Position numbers and translations under genes: made by a program | Notes under the pieces: model-generated | What the model was told of the DNA's origin: nothing | Database searches by the model: none | Seen by the model: the letters and a program-made list of their open reading frames with translations, nothing else | Shown: one piece after another, positions 21,096 through 31,945 of the stretch | Position numbering within the stretch: position 1 is the first letter of the stretch | Layout: each line of letters starts with the position of its first letter | Assembly: GCA_958510825.1 (NCBI GenBank) | Contig: OY294045.1 | Location: forward strand, 94,610,988 to 94,674,987 | Source of the DNA: Brachypterus glaber | Taxonomy: Eukaryota > Arthropoda > Insecta > Coleoptera > Kateretidae | DNA: 64,000 bases | Direction: 5' to 3'

Positions 21096-21735
21096 ATTTA
21101 CATTGATTTACATGTTTTTACATGATTTTACAATGTCGGGCTATGTTATTTTAAGACGCGCGTGCGCTTTGGACAATAACCAAGAAGGCGTCGCATCATG
21201 AGACGAACCGTTTAATATTGTTATTGTTAGAGAGATAGAGACGCATGCTGCTAGGTTAAAGTGTTAAAAGTGTAAAAAAAGGTAAATATTATTTATGTAA
21301 GATATTTAAATGCTTTATTAGTGGCCTAAAATTTACGTTTATTATAATTTACGATCTTTATCAACCAATAGATCTTTAAAGAAAGATGTAAGCAGTTTAT
21401 ACTCGTATTAAGGGGATAAATCGTTTGGTTTATTAAACCAAATGAACTTTACGCTACGATATTTCAAAAAAGCTTTGATACAGAGACTTGTAATTTGGAA
21501 GAAACATTTTCTAGGTAGTATTTTTTTTCAAATTTTAAGTCCACACCATTCTGGACTATGTAATTTTTAGCGTTCCGGTTTATGCAAAATATTACCTTTA
21601 TGGACTATGTAATTTTTACTGTTCCGGTGTATGCAAAACATTACCATTACGGACTATGTAATTTTTACCATTCCGGTCTATGGCAACATATTACCATTTA
21701 CGGACTATGTAATTTAATGTAATTTATTTTTACCT

Positions 21736-22260
21736 TGTACATCTAAAAAGTAGTTTTTATTTAATATTTCTGGAACGCTATAAACCACAGTAACAAATTT
21801 TTGCACATGCCTTAGCATTGAAAAAGGCTATCATTTCAATTAATTTTTATTTAGTAATTTTAACCAGGGACATGCAAAGTTGGGTGACGATATAATTTTT
21901 TGCCCCAAACTTTTTATTCGTAGAATTTTTGACATTTTTTTCAATAAAATATTAATCTTTAATTAAAAATATATAAAAAAGGTACTCTTTATGTAACACC
22001 GTAGAGCCAACCGTAACGGTTGAACCGTTTTTGACTAAATTGCAGTTAAAGAGGCAATTTCACGTTCTGATCATCAAAAATTGTCACCTAAATAAAGTAA
22101 TAGCGTCACCAGTGTCTGTTGTAGCAAACTCTAGGTAGATCCTTTATTTCTGCTAAAAGCCTTAGTCTGAAATAAAAAAAAAAAGACTGTTAATAACTTG
22201 CAAAGCTTGCTTCCAGCTATTGAATAAACGTAAGTAAAAAAGTCTAGTGGAAAAAGCTAA
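21736..22260. repeat. Fragment of the TACAGGGTG MITE group
   Basis: aaaaagtagtttttat ... tctggaacgctata ... acatgcaaagttggg ... ttttttgccccaaac matches parts of 23930-24234 and 58535-58740. Together these suggest a decayed TIR family related to the 735-bp MITE. No gene is seen. Confidence 0.5.
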
Positions 22261-22520
22261 AAAGAAGCATTAAAAATGCCGAAGCTGGCAAATCTCCGTG
22301 GCGGAAAGCCGAACTGCTTTATCGTCAATTTCGTCCTTACTAAGTGGTCTTTATTCGCGTTATGCGAGGAAAACCGACGTCGTGGGAGGAGCGTCGCGAC
22401 GCCAGCTAAGGCCCGCCTCCAACCAACTGAGGGGTGGCGGAAAATTGCCGCCAGGGGGCCAGAAAATGCATGTGTTGAGTTTTAAGTACATGGCGGCCAA
22501 GACTCTCCGATTGTTAATTT
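22261..22520. other. Isolated GC-rich, CpG-containing island
   Basis: About 250 bp with much higher GC and CpG than the surroundings (accgacgtcgtgggaggagcgtcgcgacgcc, noted here as a block from 22371 to 22401) lie between AT-rich repeats. Two overlapping ~70-codon frames exist but look random. An AATAAA follows near 22532. It could be a promoter, an RNA gene end or a transposon UTR. I do not recognise it. Confidence 0.35.
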
Positions 22521-22721
22521 TTGATTGACTTTAAATAAACATTTTTGTGATTCGGCAAAGGGCTGGCGTATTTATTTTGGCGACAAATCGAAGAAGGCTT
22601 TTTATAATGGGTAATGTTTGATGTTTCATTTTGTTTATAGTTGAAAGTTTGTGGTTGTTTGTTGTTGCTTTTTTGAGGTTATCTATAGATAGTAGAAATT
22701 TAAATAGCAAAATTTTAATAA
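22521..22721. other. AT-rich, nothing recognised
   Basis: Only short low-complexity stretches (gtggttgtttgttgttg) are seen. Confidence 0.4.
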
Positions 22722-22868
22722 AAAAGTATAGTATATTCTATAACTAGTATGGAATAGATAATATTCCGCGCGAGTGGAAAGTTTGTCATACGAGCGGGCA
22801 GGCCAGTATGACGGTCCCGCGATCGCAGAATGACTATTCCATATGTGTTGTAGACTATATTTTTTCTT
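22722..22868. repeat. Hairpin element with CpG-rich apex
   Basis: AGTATATTCTATAACTAGTA and GGAATAGATAATATTCC lie at the left and the pairing ATATGTGTTGTAGACTATAT at the right, around a GC-rich apex (acgagcgggc ... cccgcgatcgc). It is similar in design and partly in sequence (cgcgcgagtgg) to the hairpin at 62767-62912. Confidence 0.6.
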
Positions 22869-23790
22869 CGACTGCAAATATGAAACACTGTATGGTTTTT
22901 AACTGCGGACATGGTTAAAAACAATGTTTTTTGTGACTTGACATTGTAAATGCAACAAAACACATATTTTTAAATAAAGTAATTAATGTTATCTAATAAT
23001 TTTATCAAATTAGTACTTAAAAAAGATTTTTATTTAATTGTAGCACATATTTACAAAGTATAATGCAAAAATTGAAGGTTATGTCAGATTGTTGTGACAG
23101 ATATCAGGTTTAAATATTTAACAATAGATGGAGCAGTTTAATTTTTTGAACTTAATTGATAAAAAACTGGTCAAATATTAGGAAAAACTAATAAACTTTA
23201 TGTAATTTTAACGCAAAACTTTAAATTGCATTAAATTATTCAATATTTCATGGTAGTATTAATATATTTTTGCTATTTTTGCTACAGTTTTCTTTAATTT
23301 TATAAACAAGAAATGTCACAACATGTGCTCATTCTAACACTTAATACGGAATATTCATACCGTATCTAGAGCTAGAATGGATTCGTTCTGTGTTTGGAAA
23401 GTGTGTGTGTGTGTTTGCTTACATTCTAAAACAGTTGTAGAAAAATAACATTCTGATATTCATTAAGTAACTGTAGGTATTTGTTTCAAGTCATATTCCG
23501 AAATAAAATATATATTTTTTTGAAATAAGCGTTGAAATTGACTAAGTTTCTAATTAACGATATATTACAAATAAATTAAAATTATTTTTGCTTATGGGCA
23601 TGAACATGAAATGCTAATTTAAAACTTAATATTTTAAAAAATTATTGTTTTTTTTCATATGGATTTATTTTTTATTTTTATGGGAAATTTTTTATTTACT
23701 TGTTTTAATATTTTCTTTAGGAGCCATAGCGAATGCTATTTAGTGGAGAGATAATGTTCATGTTCTGGAATTTTTTTGCATTGCCAAATA
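22869..23790. other. AT-rich intergenic sequence, no gene
   Basis: No coding signal was recognised. It contains a short (GT)n tract at about 23400 and long A/T runs. Confidence 0.45.
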
Positions 23791-24234
23791 TACAGGGTGA
23801 TACAGAAATAAGTTACAAAATGTTAAGGGGCGACTGTAGGTCCAAAAATATGAAAAAAAAAATCCTTTAAATGTTGGTCCGGAAATGAGCCCTAAGGGAG
23901 CTACTACCCTCCTAAGGATACATTTAAAAAGTAGTTTTTATATAATATCTCTGGAACTCTACATCGATAAAACAGTTTATTTGTGTCAACAAAATATTTG
24001 GTGGGATATGGTCAATTGAATTATTTGGTTGTGACAAATAAATTTAATTTCTGTCAAATAAATTATTTGGTTCCCATTAATAAATCATTTTGAAATTAAA
24101 ATATTTGTTTACATGAACTAAATATTTATTTGACTCAAAGAAAATTTTCTACTCACAACCAAATAATTTAATTGGCCATATCCAAATAAACCTTTTTATC
24201 AGTGTATAAACAACAGTAACGAGTTTTTGCACAT
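23791..24234. mobile_element. Partial TACAGGGTG MITE carrying a nested insertion
   Basis: The left end TACAGGGTGATACAGAAATA and the block GGTCCGGAAATGAGCCCTAA match the 735-bp MITE, but the copy diverges and has no matching right end nearby. It is split by the TA-inserted MITE at 23962-24204 and then by the CACGGAAA MITE that starts at 24235. Confidence 0.6.
23962..24204. mobile_element. TA-inserted MITE (CATCGATAAAACAG / TTTATCAGTG)
   Basis: The inverted ends GATAAAACAGTTTATTTG and CAAATAAACCTTTTTATC are flanked by TA on both sides. Removing the element and one TA restores the sequence ctctataaacaacag, which is present uninterrupted near 21778. Inner AAATATTTGG motifs are palindromic. The TA duplication points to a Tc1/mariner-type transposase acting in trans. 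Confidence 0.75.
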
Positions 24235-24661
24235 GCACGGAAAAAAAAAATTATAGCTAGGAGCGCTATAACACACATACCAAGCAAATTATAATCGCTT
24301 ATTATATAAATACAAGGCATTCTCTTACAATTATGGCAGTCAGTGTAAAAATTTATATGAAATACTTTAATTGTTTAGTGAATAATAAAATATAACAAAT
24401 AGTATGGCATTTATAGCTTAAATAGATTTAATTATTGTCCGTGCTAATAATTTTTATAATATAATAAAATTTCTGTAAATTTATAATAGTGCCTGTAATA
24501 AATATAATCGTGTCTGTAATATATATAATCGTTTCCAATTTATTTTTAACATTATTAGTTATTGTGTCCCTTATAATCTATAGCTTAAATCACTATAATT
24601 TGCCACTGTTACCAAATATCTTATAATGTATAGCGCAGAGCCCACTAATTTCTTTCCGTGT
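24235..24661 (-). mobile_element. CACGGAAA MITE, ~425 bp (copy A, inverted)
   Basis: It runs CACGGAAAAAAAAAATTATA ... CTAATTTCTTTCCGTG and is the reverse orientation of copies at 48684, 57981 and 60554. The copies are nearly identical along their whole length (GCTATAAATGCCATACTATT and similar), so the family moved recently. It sits between TG dinucleotides, while two other copies sit between TA. Confidence 0.85.
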
Positions 24662-25260
24662 GCCTCAGGGAACGTTCAAGTATTACGTAACGCAAATTTT
24701 GATAATTTTGAAACCCCCCCCTGTAACGCTATTTTCTTATACCATTAACATGAGCGTCACTCCAAACGAAAACTACCCCCCACTCCTCAGGGGGTGGATT
24801 TAGAAAAAATTTATTATCAGATTCACTTTCAGCTAGCTCAAAAACCCCAATACACCAGTTTTCACGAAAACTACCCCCACCCCTCAGGGGGTGAAATTAG
24901 AAAAAAAGTATTATCAGATTCATATTCGTCAACCACAAAAACCCCTATATACCAATTTTGAAGAAAATATTAATAATATTGAAAAATATTTACCCCCTCA
25001 CACCCTCGGGGGTGGAATTAGAAAAGTTTTTTTTATCAGATTCAATTTCAGCAACCTCAAAAACCCATATATAGCAATTTTCAAATTTTTCTAAAAAAAA
25101 TGTATTTTTCCCCATATGCCCCCCTTGCCGCACCTCAATGTTTACCAAAAACAATCCCGAGCGAGAACTTTTGGTAACATACCTGAATGCCAAACTTCAA
25201 GTCTCTAGCTTAAAGCGTTTTTAAGTTATCGTGCCCACAAGATTTCCCGGACAGACCGAT
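24662..25260. repeat. ~120-bp tandem repeat with CCCTCAGGGGGTG
   Basis: Three to four units contain CCCCTCAGGGGGTG, then ATTAGAAAAA, TTATCAGATTCA and CAAAAACCCCTATATACCA. A diverged single unit lies in the PSMA1 intron near 14885. No coding function is evident. Confidence 0.7.
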
Positions 25261-25489
25261 CGACAGAGCGAAAATTTTTTTTTGCTCGTAATTGATTTAT
25301 ATCGACATAAAACATCATAAAACGCAAAAATTCACAAAAAAAAATTGAAAATTTTTGCACGATTACAAGGCTTTCCGAAATTTTGAAAATTTTCAAAATG
25401 GGTAAGCAATATTAGAATGTTTATAATTTCCCAATTTAAAATTAAACTTTCGTCTTAATTTATAATTTTTGGTAGCCTGAAAGCCTATA
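25261..25489. repeat. Repeat block shared with 43395-43660
   Basis: GACCGATCGACAGAGCG ... ATTGATTTATATCGACATAA ... TTCCGAAATTTTGAAAATTTTC is the reverse complement of the block at 43 kb. Here only one GATCGAC unit is present; the 43-kb copy has an expanded array at the same place. Confidence 0.65.
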
Positions 25490-26017
25490 TACACGGTGTA
25501 TTTGAAATAGCGTAGGAAATTTTAACAGCTGATTATACATGATAAAATATGGTTTTCGACATTTTAGTATTTAATTTTTCGTCCTCGAACCGTGAAATTT
25601 CACCTTCAAATGAACTTTTCTCGAAAACGGTTAATCCTACAGTATTACAACAAGAGTACCTTTTTTATGTATTTTGACCTGAGGAATCAGATTTCAAAAA
25701 TAAAATTTCAAAAAAGTTACACAGAAAAAAGTTTGGGACAAAAAACTGATAAGGCCCCCCCGTTTCGCACACCCCTGGTTTAAATAAGTACGTGAAAATG
25801 ACATACAAAGATGGGCCTTATTAGGATTAATTCACGTGCAAAACCTTGTTAATATATCTCAAAGGGTTCCAGAGTTATAAAATAAAAGCCACTTTCAAAG
25901 CGGCGTAGCTCTCTTATGACGCATTTTTAGACATATGTTTATAGGAACTTTTTGTCATAATTTATTATATAGAATCACCTGTTAAAATTTCCTACGCTAT
26001 TTCAAATACACCCTGTA
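25490..26017. mobile_element. TACACGGTGTATTTGAAATA MITE (simple copy, 528 bp)
   Basis: The inverted ends TACACGGTGTATTTGAAATA and TATTTCAAATACACCCTGTA extend inward for ~60 bp (GCGTAGGAAATTTTAACAG). The interior matches parts of the composite at 7382-13753, including TTTTTCGTCCTCGAACCGTG and GTTACACAGAAAAAAGTTTG. This copy shows what the composite looked like before insertions. Confidence 0.8.
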
Positions 26018-26245
26018 TAGGCTATGGAATTCTATTTTAGGGCTCATAATGTCAAACTGAATGCCTTTTCTGTTGACAGATGTCACTTTTTCAGTTGTTT
26101 CAGGTAATTAAAAAATCAACACCGGGTCGAAATATTTGACTTCTTCCGTGTAAACATTTAGTGGCCGATGAAATACGAACACGCGTTCATTTGTTTTGTA
26201 GTGGTGCTAATACGATGACAGGTTTATAATCATAGTATATTTAAC

Positions 26246-26499
26246 CAACGAACTAATAACTCTTCTCTCTAGAATAGGCATTTCATTTGTAAAAACTGAC
26301 AAAAGCGTAGCCAACATATACATTTGTCTGTCTTACTCGCACAGCTTTGTTCTAACAGAGACAACAATAACAGTTACTGGTAATTGTTATTGTTCAGGCC
26401 TGAATATACCTACTATTTGTTTACAAACAAACCGAGATGTTGGCGATACTTTATATTAACGGTATGCATATTCTAGAGAGAAGAGTTTTTAGTTCGTTG
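26246..26499 (-). mobile_element. CAACGAAC hAT-like MITE, single copy
   Basis: The ends are CAACGAACTAATAACTC and the inverse (AGTTTTTAGTTCGTTG), flanked by perfect 8-bp duplications TATTTAAC (26238-26245 and 26500-26507). Inside lies the palindromic stretch CAATAACAGTTACTGGTAAT. This 254-bp element is the monomer of the satellite array at 45609-48295, in opposite orientation. Confidence 0.9.
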
Positions 26500-26507
26500 T
26501 ATTTAAC

Positions 26508-27069
26508 AGATATCTTATGAATAACCAGGGACGTTCCGAGGTTTTTGTCGTGTTGGGGGGGGGGGTATGAAGGTAAGATTTGCCGACTAGCTAAATTTGT
26601 TTTGCCGATTACGAAAAGTTTTTTTTTACCTCCAAAAATTTTGGTGACTAAAAAAAAATGCTCATTAAACTTAAAAAAAGCTCTTAAACGTAAAACCACT
26701 ACCATTAATTTTTACTACCAATAATTTTTTACCCTGGACGAAAATTTTTTATGTTCTAAAAAATTTTCCGACTCATCTACTGGAAATTGCCTACTGGATC
26801 TCCTTAGGACTCCTACTACTCGAAACATGACTGATTTGGGGAATTTAACGTATTTATATTGGTAACAATGACACTGACAATTTAAAATTTTGATTTGTCT
26901 ATTTTCATTATAAATTTATAATAGTTACAAACTTTTTAAGTTTTAGTTTAAAATTGAAGTGTATTTTTCTAGTAATTTTGAATAAAATTGGACAGGTATA
27001 TTTAGCATTTACTCCAGTGTATAAAGGTTTTTCAAATACTTTTATCCTGCCAGCCAATCGCCTTCACTT
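26508..27069. other. Intergenic, repeat debris
   Basis: A G-run (12 G) at about 26555 and sequence resembling 16540-16640 (cgactaa, tgccgactag) are present. No gene is seen. Confidence 0.35.
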
Positions 27070-27941
27070 CAGGGTATGTATTCTCGGGCTCGAGAGAACG
27101 CATTCCCGGGAGAAAGGTAGTGTGGGTTGCATATTCTTTCTCTCGAAACGCAACACTACTTATTCTTGAACTTCACTTCGCACGAAAATCGAGGAACTTT
27201 ACTTCTACTACTCGGGAGCCTGAGAAGCGAGCGTTCACGGATATTTTGACACATAAGTTAGTCGCGCGCATTTAAATATAACCCTATTTTGGCTTTGGTT
27301 TTGTGTTATTATTTTGAATACCGTTTTATTTTATAATAGTTAATGAAAGAAGCTTTTTTATATTTAGAAATTATTATACATATTATAATAATAATAATAA
27401 CATAACGATGGACGATTTGTAAATTGTGGGGGCTGTTGCCCTTTTGGGAGATCTGCAAGATGCGGAAGACCAAATGGAGAACTAAGAACGGGAAGTGTTG
27501 GCTAGGACCGACCCTTTCCAACTTTCTAACAAAAAAATTGTAGTGAATTCAGGACTAAACAGCCCACTAATAACAAGAGGGTGGTCCTGAATAAAATTTA
27601 AAACAATTTTTTTTGTTGACTGCTGGTGCGCGCAGATCTTTTTCTGTTTTTATTTTCATTTTCAGTCATTTCTTACACTTTAATTTTTGGATATTAATTA
27701 TAAAAAATATTCAAACCATAGCAACTTGCTTACAAATAATAAAAATTCGTGTCACATAATCTGATTGGTTAAAATCCGCTAAAATACTTGGCAACGCTGC
27801 AGCCGGCTGCAGAGATCCCATCACGCTCACTACTGTTCAAGAATAGCATTTTTTAACTTTGGGGAACTTTGATATGATGTGATCAATTCCCTTACTACGA
27901 AAATTGTTCACGTTCTCTCGAGCCCGAGAATAGATACCCTG
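27070..27941. mobile_element. CAGGGTATNTATTCTCGGGC TIR element
   Basis: The inverted ends CAGGGTATGTATTCTCGGGC and GCCCGAGAATAGATACCCTG extend to a shared CTCGAGAGAACG, about 31 bp in total. The interior (872 bp overall) has no transposase. It includes a small hairpin around 27546-27591 (TTCAGGACTAAACAGCCC / GGGTGGTCCTGAAT) related to the fold-back at 571-688. The flanks do not show a clear duplication. Confidence 0.7.
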
Positions 27942-28916
27942 GTGGTTGGGACTTACCTGTATAGAACTTGTACATCTTCCTTTTTTTTGGCCTTTTCTCA
28001 GTGAGATAATTAGCCAGATCCCTCTTAGTTACTCAATTCACCAAGAGTGGTTCTTGTCTGGCTTGGCACCATGCCCACTCCTGTTTTGATTATAAAAAAT
28101 TTCCAGTCTTCTGTAAGACCTTTTCTTTTTCTTTTCCTTCTTCCCTTTTCGTGTTTACTGTTGGTTGTGTTAGCTGTTGCCAAGGCGGTATTTTCTAATT
28201 TGTAATTATATTTGCGCATGCGTTAGTATATAAAAAAATTTTTTACGTATAAAAACTTCTTCACGTGTTAGTTGCTTCCAAATCAAAATTTAACAGCATT
28301 ATAAATGATTAAAAAACATAAAATTCCCTTCTTACTCCAATATAATCACATGTTCGTCATATTACTGCACATCTTCCATACAATCACTATAAAATATATA
28401 AAATCGAATCCGGGGCATATCTAAGATAGCAAATAAATAAATAACTAATACTAAAACACTTGATTCTAAAAATTAAACGCGATTAACGGATTACTAATTC
28501 CTGCCAAAAGTACATATGGCTCGTTTCACGGGTAAAAAGCAACTCTAACTTGTATTTAACAGACACAAAATTAAACACGGCCCGAAATCACAGACAAAAC
28601 AACACAAAACATACCTATTTATTATTATTTTATAAATCGAGCTGGCCAACTACCCAAAGGGAAAAGCCATACTGAAATTGGATTGGACTGGATTAATATT
28701 TTATAAGAATTTTACCTTTTTTTAGATACTATTGGGTACAGAAACCAGAATTTTTAGACGTTTCTAATAACCTTCATTTGTCCGTTACCAACTTATAAAC
28801 AAAAAAAAATCCCCAAAACTGTTACAATTAATAAAAAAATTACTAAAACTGTTTTACAATTAAGCTTATTGTAACGAGCAAAACAAAACTATAAAAACTT
28901 AATCTCGAACATAATT
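27942..28916. other. Intergenic, no gene recognised
   Basis: AT-rich sequence. A 64-codon frame on the minus strand near 28025-28219 is lysine/arginine-rich low complexity and is not credible as a gene. Confidence 0.4.
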
Positions 28917-29529
28917 AAAACGAAATTTTATTATCTTAACTATAATATACTAGTATGGTTTGAAGAGTGTTGTTTAAATGACGTCATAGTTTGTTGGTAA
29001 AGTAAAAGTAAAATCTTTTTCGAGGTTAAAAAGTTGATTGAGTTGTTTATTTTGCGATATTTGAAATTGAGAACCAAAAATGAGGTCTACAAGGAAAAAA
29101 TTAGGCTTGTCCTAACTCTGCAAGAACATTTTTGCATAAAGCTTATAAATTACTTACTTTTATTTAACTCGTTTATCGTATCTATATTATCCACGAATGA
29201 TATCTGACGATTGTTTAAAATAATATCAATAGAATCCATTCTTGCCGAGATTCTTGCAAAAGTGGCAAAACAATCTTGTACATAAGTCCGGCTTCCACAA
29301 AAACACTAACCTCTACTTCGTCGAAAAAATATGATTCGGAAAGGACAGAAATATGATAGAAAAGGATAGAAATACTTACTATGCGAGCAAACCACCTAGG
29401 GGTACATGGTTACTAAGAATAGTAAGTGTGACGTCATTTCTTCTTATTCTTATTCTTAACTAATAAAATGTGAGTAGTATGCTGTTTTTCATACTAGTAT
29501 GTTATAGTTTCGATAATAAAATTTGGTTT
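28917..29529. mobile_element. TIR element with 40-bp ends and ACTAGTATG core (copy 1)
   Basis: The left AAAACGAAATTTTATTATC...ACTATAATATACTAGTATG matches the inverted right end ...CATACTAGTATGTTATAGT...GATAATAAAATTTGGTTT, about 42 bp. GACGTCA occurs just inside on both sides. The interior (TCTTTTTCGAGGTTAAAAAG, GAGGTCTACAAG, CATTTTTGCATAAAGCTTAT) recurs at 50747-51283, where the left end is missing. Confidence 0.75.
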
Positions 29530-31537
29530 ATGAAATACAAATAGATAAAGTTTTTTTAAGTTTTTCTTTTAAATAATTAAATCGTTCCCTTTAAAATTCT
29601 TGCTTGCCACTTGAATTGCAGGAACATTTAAAAAGCACGCGTCCATTACTCAGCTGAATAACTGAGCAGAACAAATTGTTTTTATACGTATTGCTCATAG
29701 ACGTGTAAACATATCTGGAATATTTTATCAATTAGAAAGTGCCGAATGGAAAGGGTCGGCAACAAGGGTCGGCGAAAGGCCCCGCGTAATCGTCTCGTTG
29801 GGGATTATTGAGCTTAACTCGGCTATGATTAATTGATTTTAATACGAGGGAAGGTGATGTGATGTTTGTTTCTTTATTCTTTTCTAATTTTCCATTTTCT
29901 TTTGCAGTTCGTTTAAGTATTACGTAAAGCATATGGGGGGGGGGTGTTAGCACCAGTATTACGTTATTACGTCGTTTTTTAGTTCCTATTTTTGCCCAGA
30001 ACGTGAAATTATCTCTCTTTTTTTTGTGTCGAAAAGGGTTATCTCTGCGGTGGTACAAAAAGAGAACCTATTTCATACATTTTTAACTATAGTTAAGGAA
30101 TCATATTTTATGGAGAAAATATACAAACAATCACTATATTGTCCCAGATATATTTAATTAAAACCTTATGTTAGAAGAAAATAAGGGCCATAGTTTCCTT
30201 AGAACCCATTTGCGGAGTCCGAAATCCGGACAAACCTTTATAGGAACTTTTTTATTCGAACTGGAACTAGTACCTCTATTTATATACCTATACCTATCCC
30301 ATATGTTAATTTTATATTTTAAAATTCCATTGACATTTCTATTTCATATTTATTTGTCAATGCAGTAACAGAGTTAACAAAATCAAAGGTCGCTCAGTCT
30401 GTGTTTTGATTTGTGCAAGTTTTCTATTAATCCAGGGACTCTTTTCAATTTGGTACAACCAAAACGTTACATATATGGATCGCGTTATGTAAAAAGTTTT
30501 TTAAACTACTTGTGACATAATAGTAATTTGTTGAACTTATATATTTTAACCCTTTTATCTTTATTTTTTCTTTAAGGCAATATTAATCCAAAATACTTTC
30601 TATGTATGCAAACAAATATGCAAATTTAATTCAGTATAATACAGCTCTTCTGAAACTCTAAGGAAACAAAAACTCGAGCAAAAAATAAAAAAAAAATGGT
30701 TTATTTTTATTTATTTTTTCTTCTTTTTAGGCATAGCAAATATAAAAAACACAATTAAATCGAAAAATTATCATTAGTTTAGTCTCGAGAGAGTAAGGGT
30801 TAAGGATTATTTACCCAATAATTAACACTGAACTAACTAAGAATACAACCAATGAAATGCCAGATTTATTTGTCGCATTTTCATTGGTTAAATAAAAGTT
30901 AATTTAGTGGTAATTATTGGGAAAACCAACCTTTAAACATTAAAAAAAACACACATTGTATAGCCAAGCGTGAGGCTCTAATAGTCTTCTCTACCGTGGT
31001 TCATAAGTATTATTTTTTTCACTACTAGCACATCTATTAAAACAAATGAATATATTAATTTATTCACTAAAAGTGGACTGTACTAAAGTTTATTTTTTAA
31101 GGTATAGTTATTTTAAACCTTCCCGCTTGTAAACAATCTCGAAATTACCATAGCAACGTAAGATACGCATGCATCGTAAGCGAAATGACTAGGCCCAATT
31201 TACACAACCGTAAAACGTTCACGTGTCATTAACGAGAAGAAAACAATGCTTTATTTCTCTAAATTATTGGAATAAAAGCGATTTTATAAGGAAATTTTGT
31301 TTCTACAGGAATACAAAAGTGTTTAACAGCATTATCAATTCTCTTTTTTTACATTAAAACATCATAAAAACAAGGTAAGTAAACAAAATTTATAAATTTT
31401 GGTTATGTTGACATTCAAAACAAGCCACATGCTTCAGTGTAAATCGGACTTTGTGGAGTATTTAGCGGCAAATTTAAAATAACTATAAAAAATAAACTTT
31501 AGTAGCGTTTTCATATTTTTAAAATGTGTAAAAACAT
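29530..31537. other. Intergenic, no gene recognised
   Basis: AT-rich with scattered repeat fragments, including a CCGGACAAACCTTTATAGGAAC piece of the 735-bp MITE group near 30225 and a G-run at about 29936. Frames of 108 and 66 codons here look random. Confidence 0.4.
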
Positions 31538-31945
31538 ATGGTTATGTACTTATGTTATAGCAAACCACATAACAGTTCAGATAAGCTTAGAAATGTCCTA
31601 GAAATTCATGAACCACAATTGAGCTCCATCAGGATCAGTAGTATCTCAGTAATGGTCTGTAAAATTGAAATTCATGAAACAAATAATATTATACCCAACA
31701 AGCCACCTGCGGCGCGGCTTCATCAATTTCCAAAGTCCTGCTCCTGCCATCCTGTCACCATTATACATTCACCCACAATGGCTAGGGCGATAATCTGTGA
31801 CATAGGCCTTTTTGTTGGGCATTTAACTCGTCAGGGATCGCGATTTCATGCACCGTCATGCTTATTAGGACTTACTGCTTCTAAAGTTGGGGGAAGGACT
31901 TCGCATATTTTTGGATTGGTCACGGAAGCACAAGTGTTCAACTAG
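31538..31945 (+). CDS. Unrecognised 135-codon open frame
   Basis: This is one of the longer non-transposon frames, in a segment with higher GC than its surroundings. The second half (ARAIICDIGLFVGHLTRQGS, SCLLGLTASKVGG) has balanced composition, whereas the first half looks less protein-like. No domain, signal peptide or splice context is recognised. The opposite strand has one long stretch interrupted by a few stops (for example VLPPTLEAVSPNKHDGA), so the true coding strand, if any, may be a decayed minus-strand gene. Confidence 0.2.
   Translation: MVMYLCYSKPHNSSDKLRNVLEIHEPQLSSIRISSISVMVCKIEIHETNNIIPNKPPAARLHQFPKSCSCHPVTIIHSPTMARAIICDIGLFVGHLTRQGSRFHAPSCLLGLTASKVGGRTSHIFGLVTEAQVFN

Larger units (their letters stand above)
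19026..21735. mobile_element. 2.7-kb fold-back element with ~0.8-kb arms
   Basis: The arms (19026-19817 and 20939-21735) are inverted copies. Each runs inward from AGGTAAAAATAAATTACATT through several ~45-bp units containing TTACATAGTCC and GGTAATAT. A unique segment follows (TTTAATAAACCAAA, CATGATGCGACGCCTTCTTGG, GCGCACGCGCGTCTTAAAA) and then an inner array of ~10-bp ATTATTTTAC units. The 1.1-kb spacer has no recognisable ORF. The architecture (long inverted arms containing subterminal tandem arrays) is that of Foldback/Galileo-type elements. No target duplication is clear. Confidence 0.75.

Noticed and set aside
22276..22528. Two ~70-codon frames in the GC-rich island
   Set aside because: Both frames are open because of high GC content; residue patterns look random and neither has splice or start support.
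29732..30058. 108-codon minus-strand frame
   Set aside because: Composition is lysine/arginine-rich and the frame crosses a G-run and repeat debris. No domain or start context supports it.
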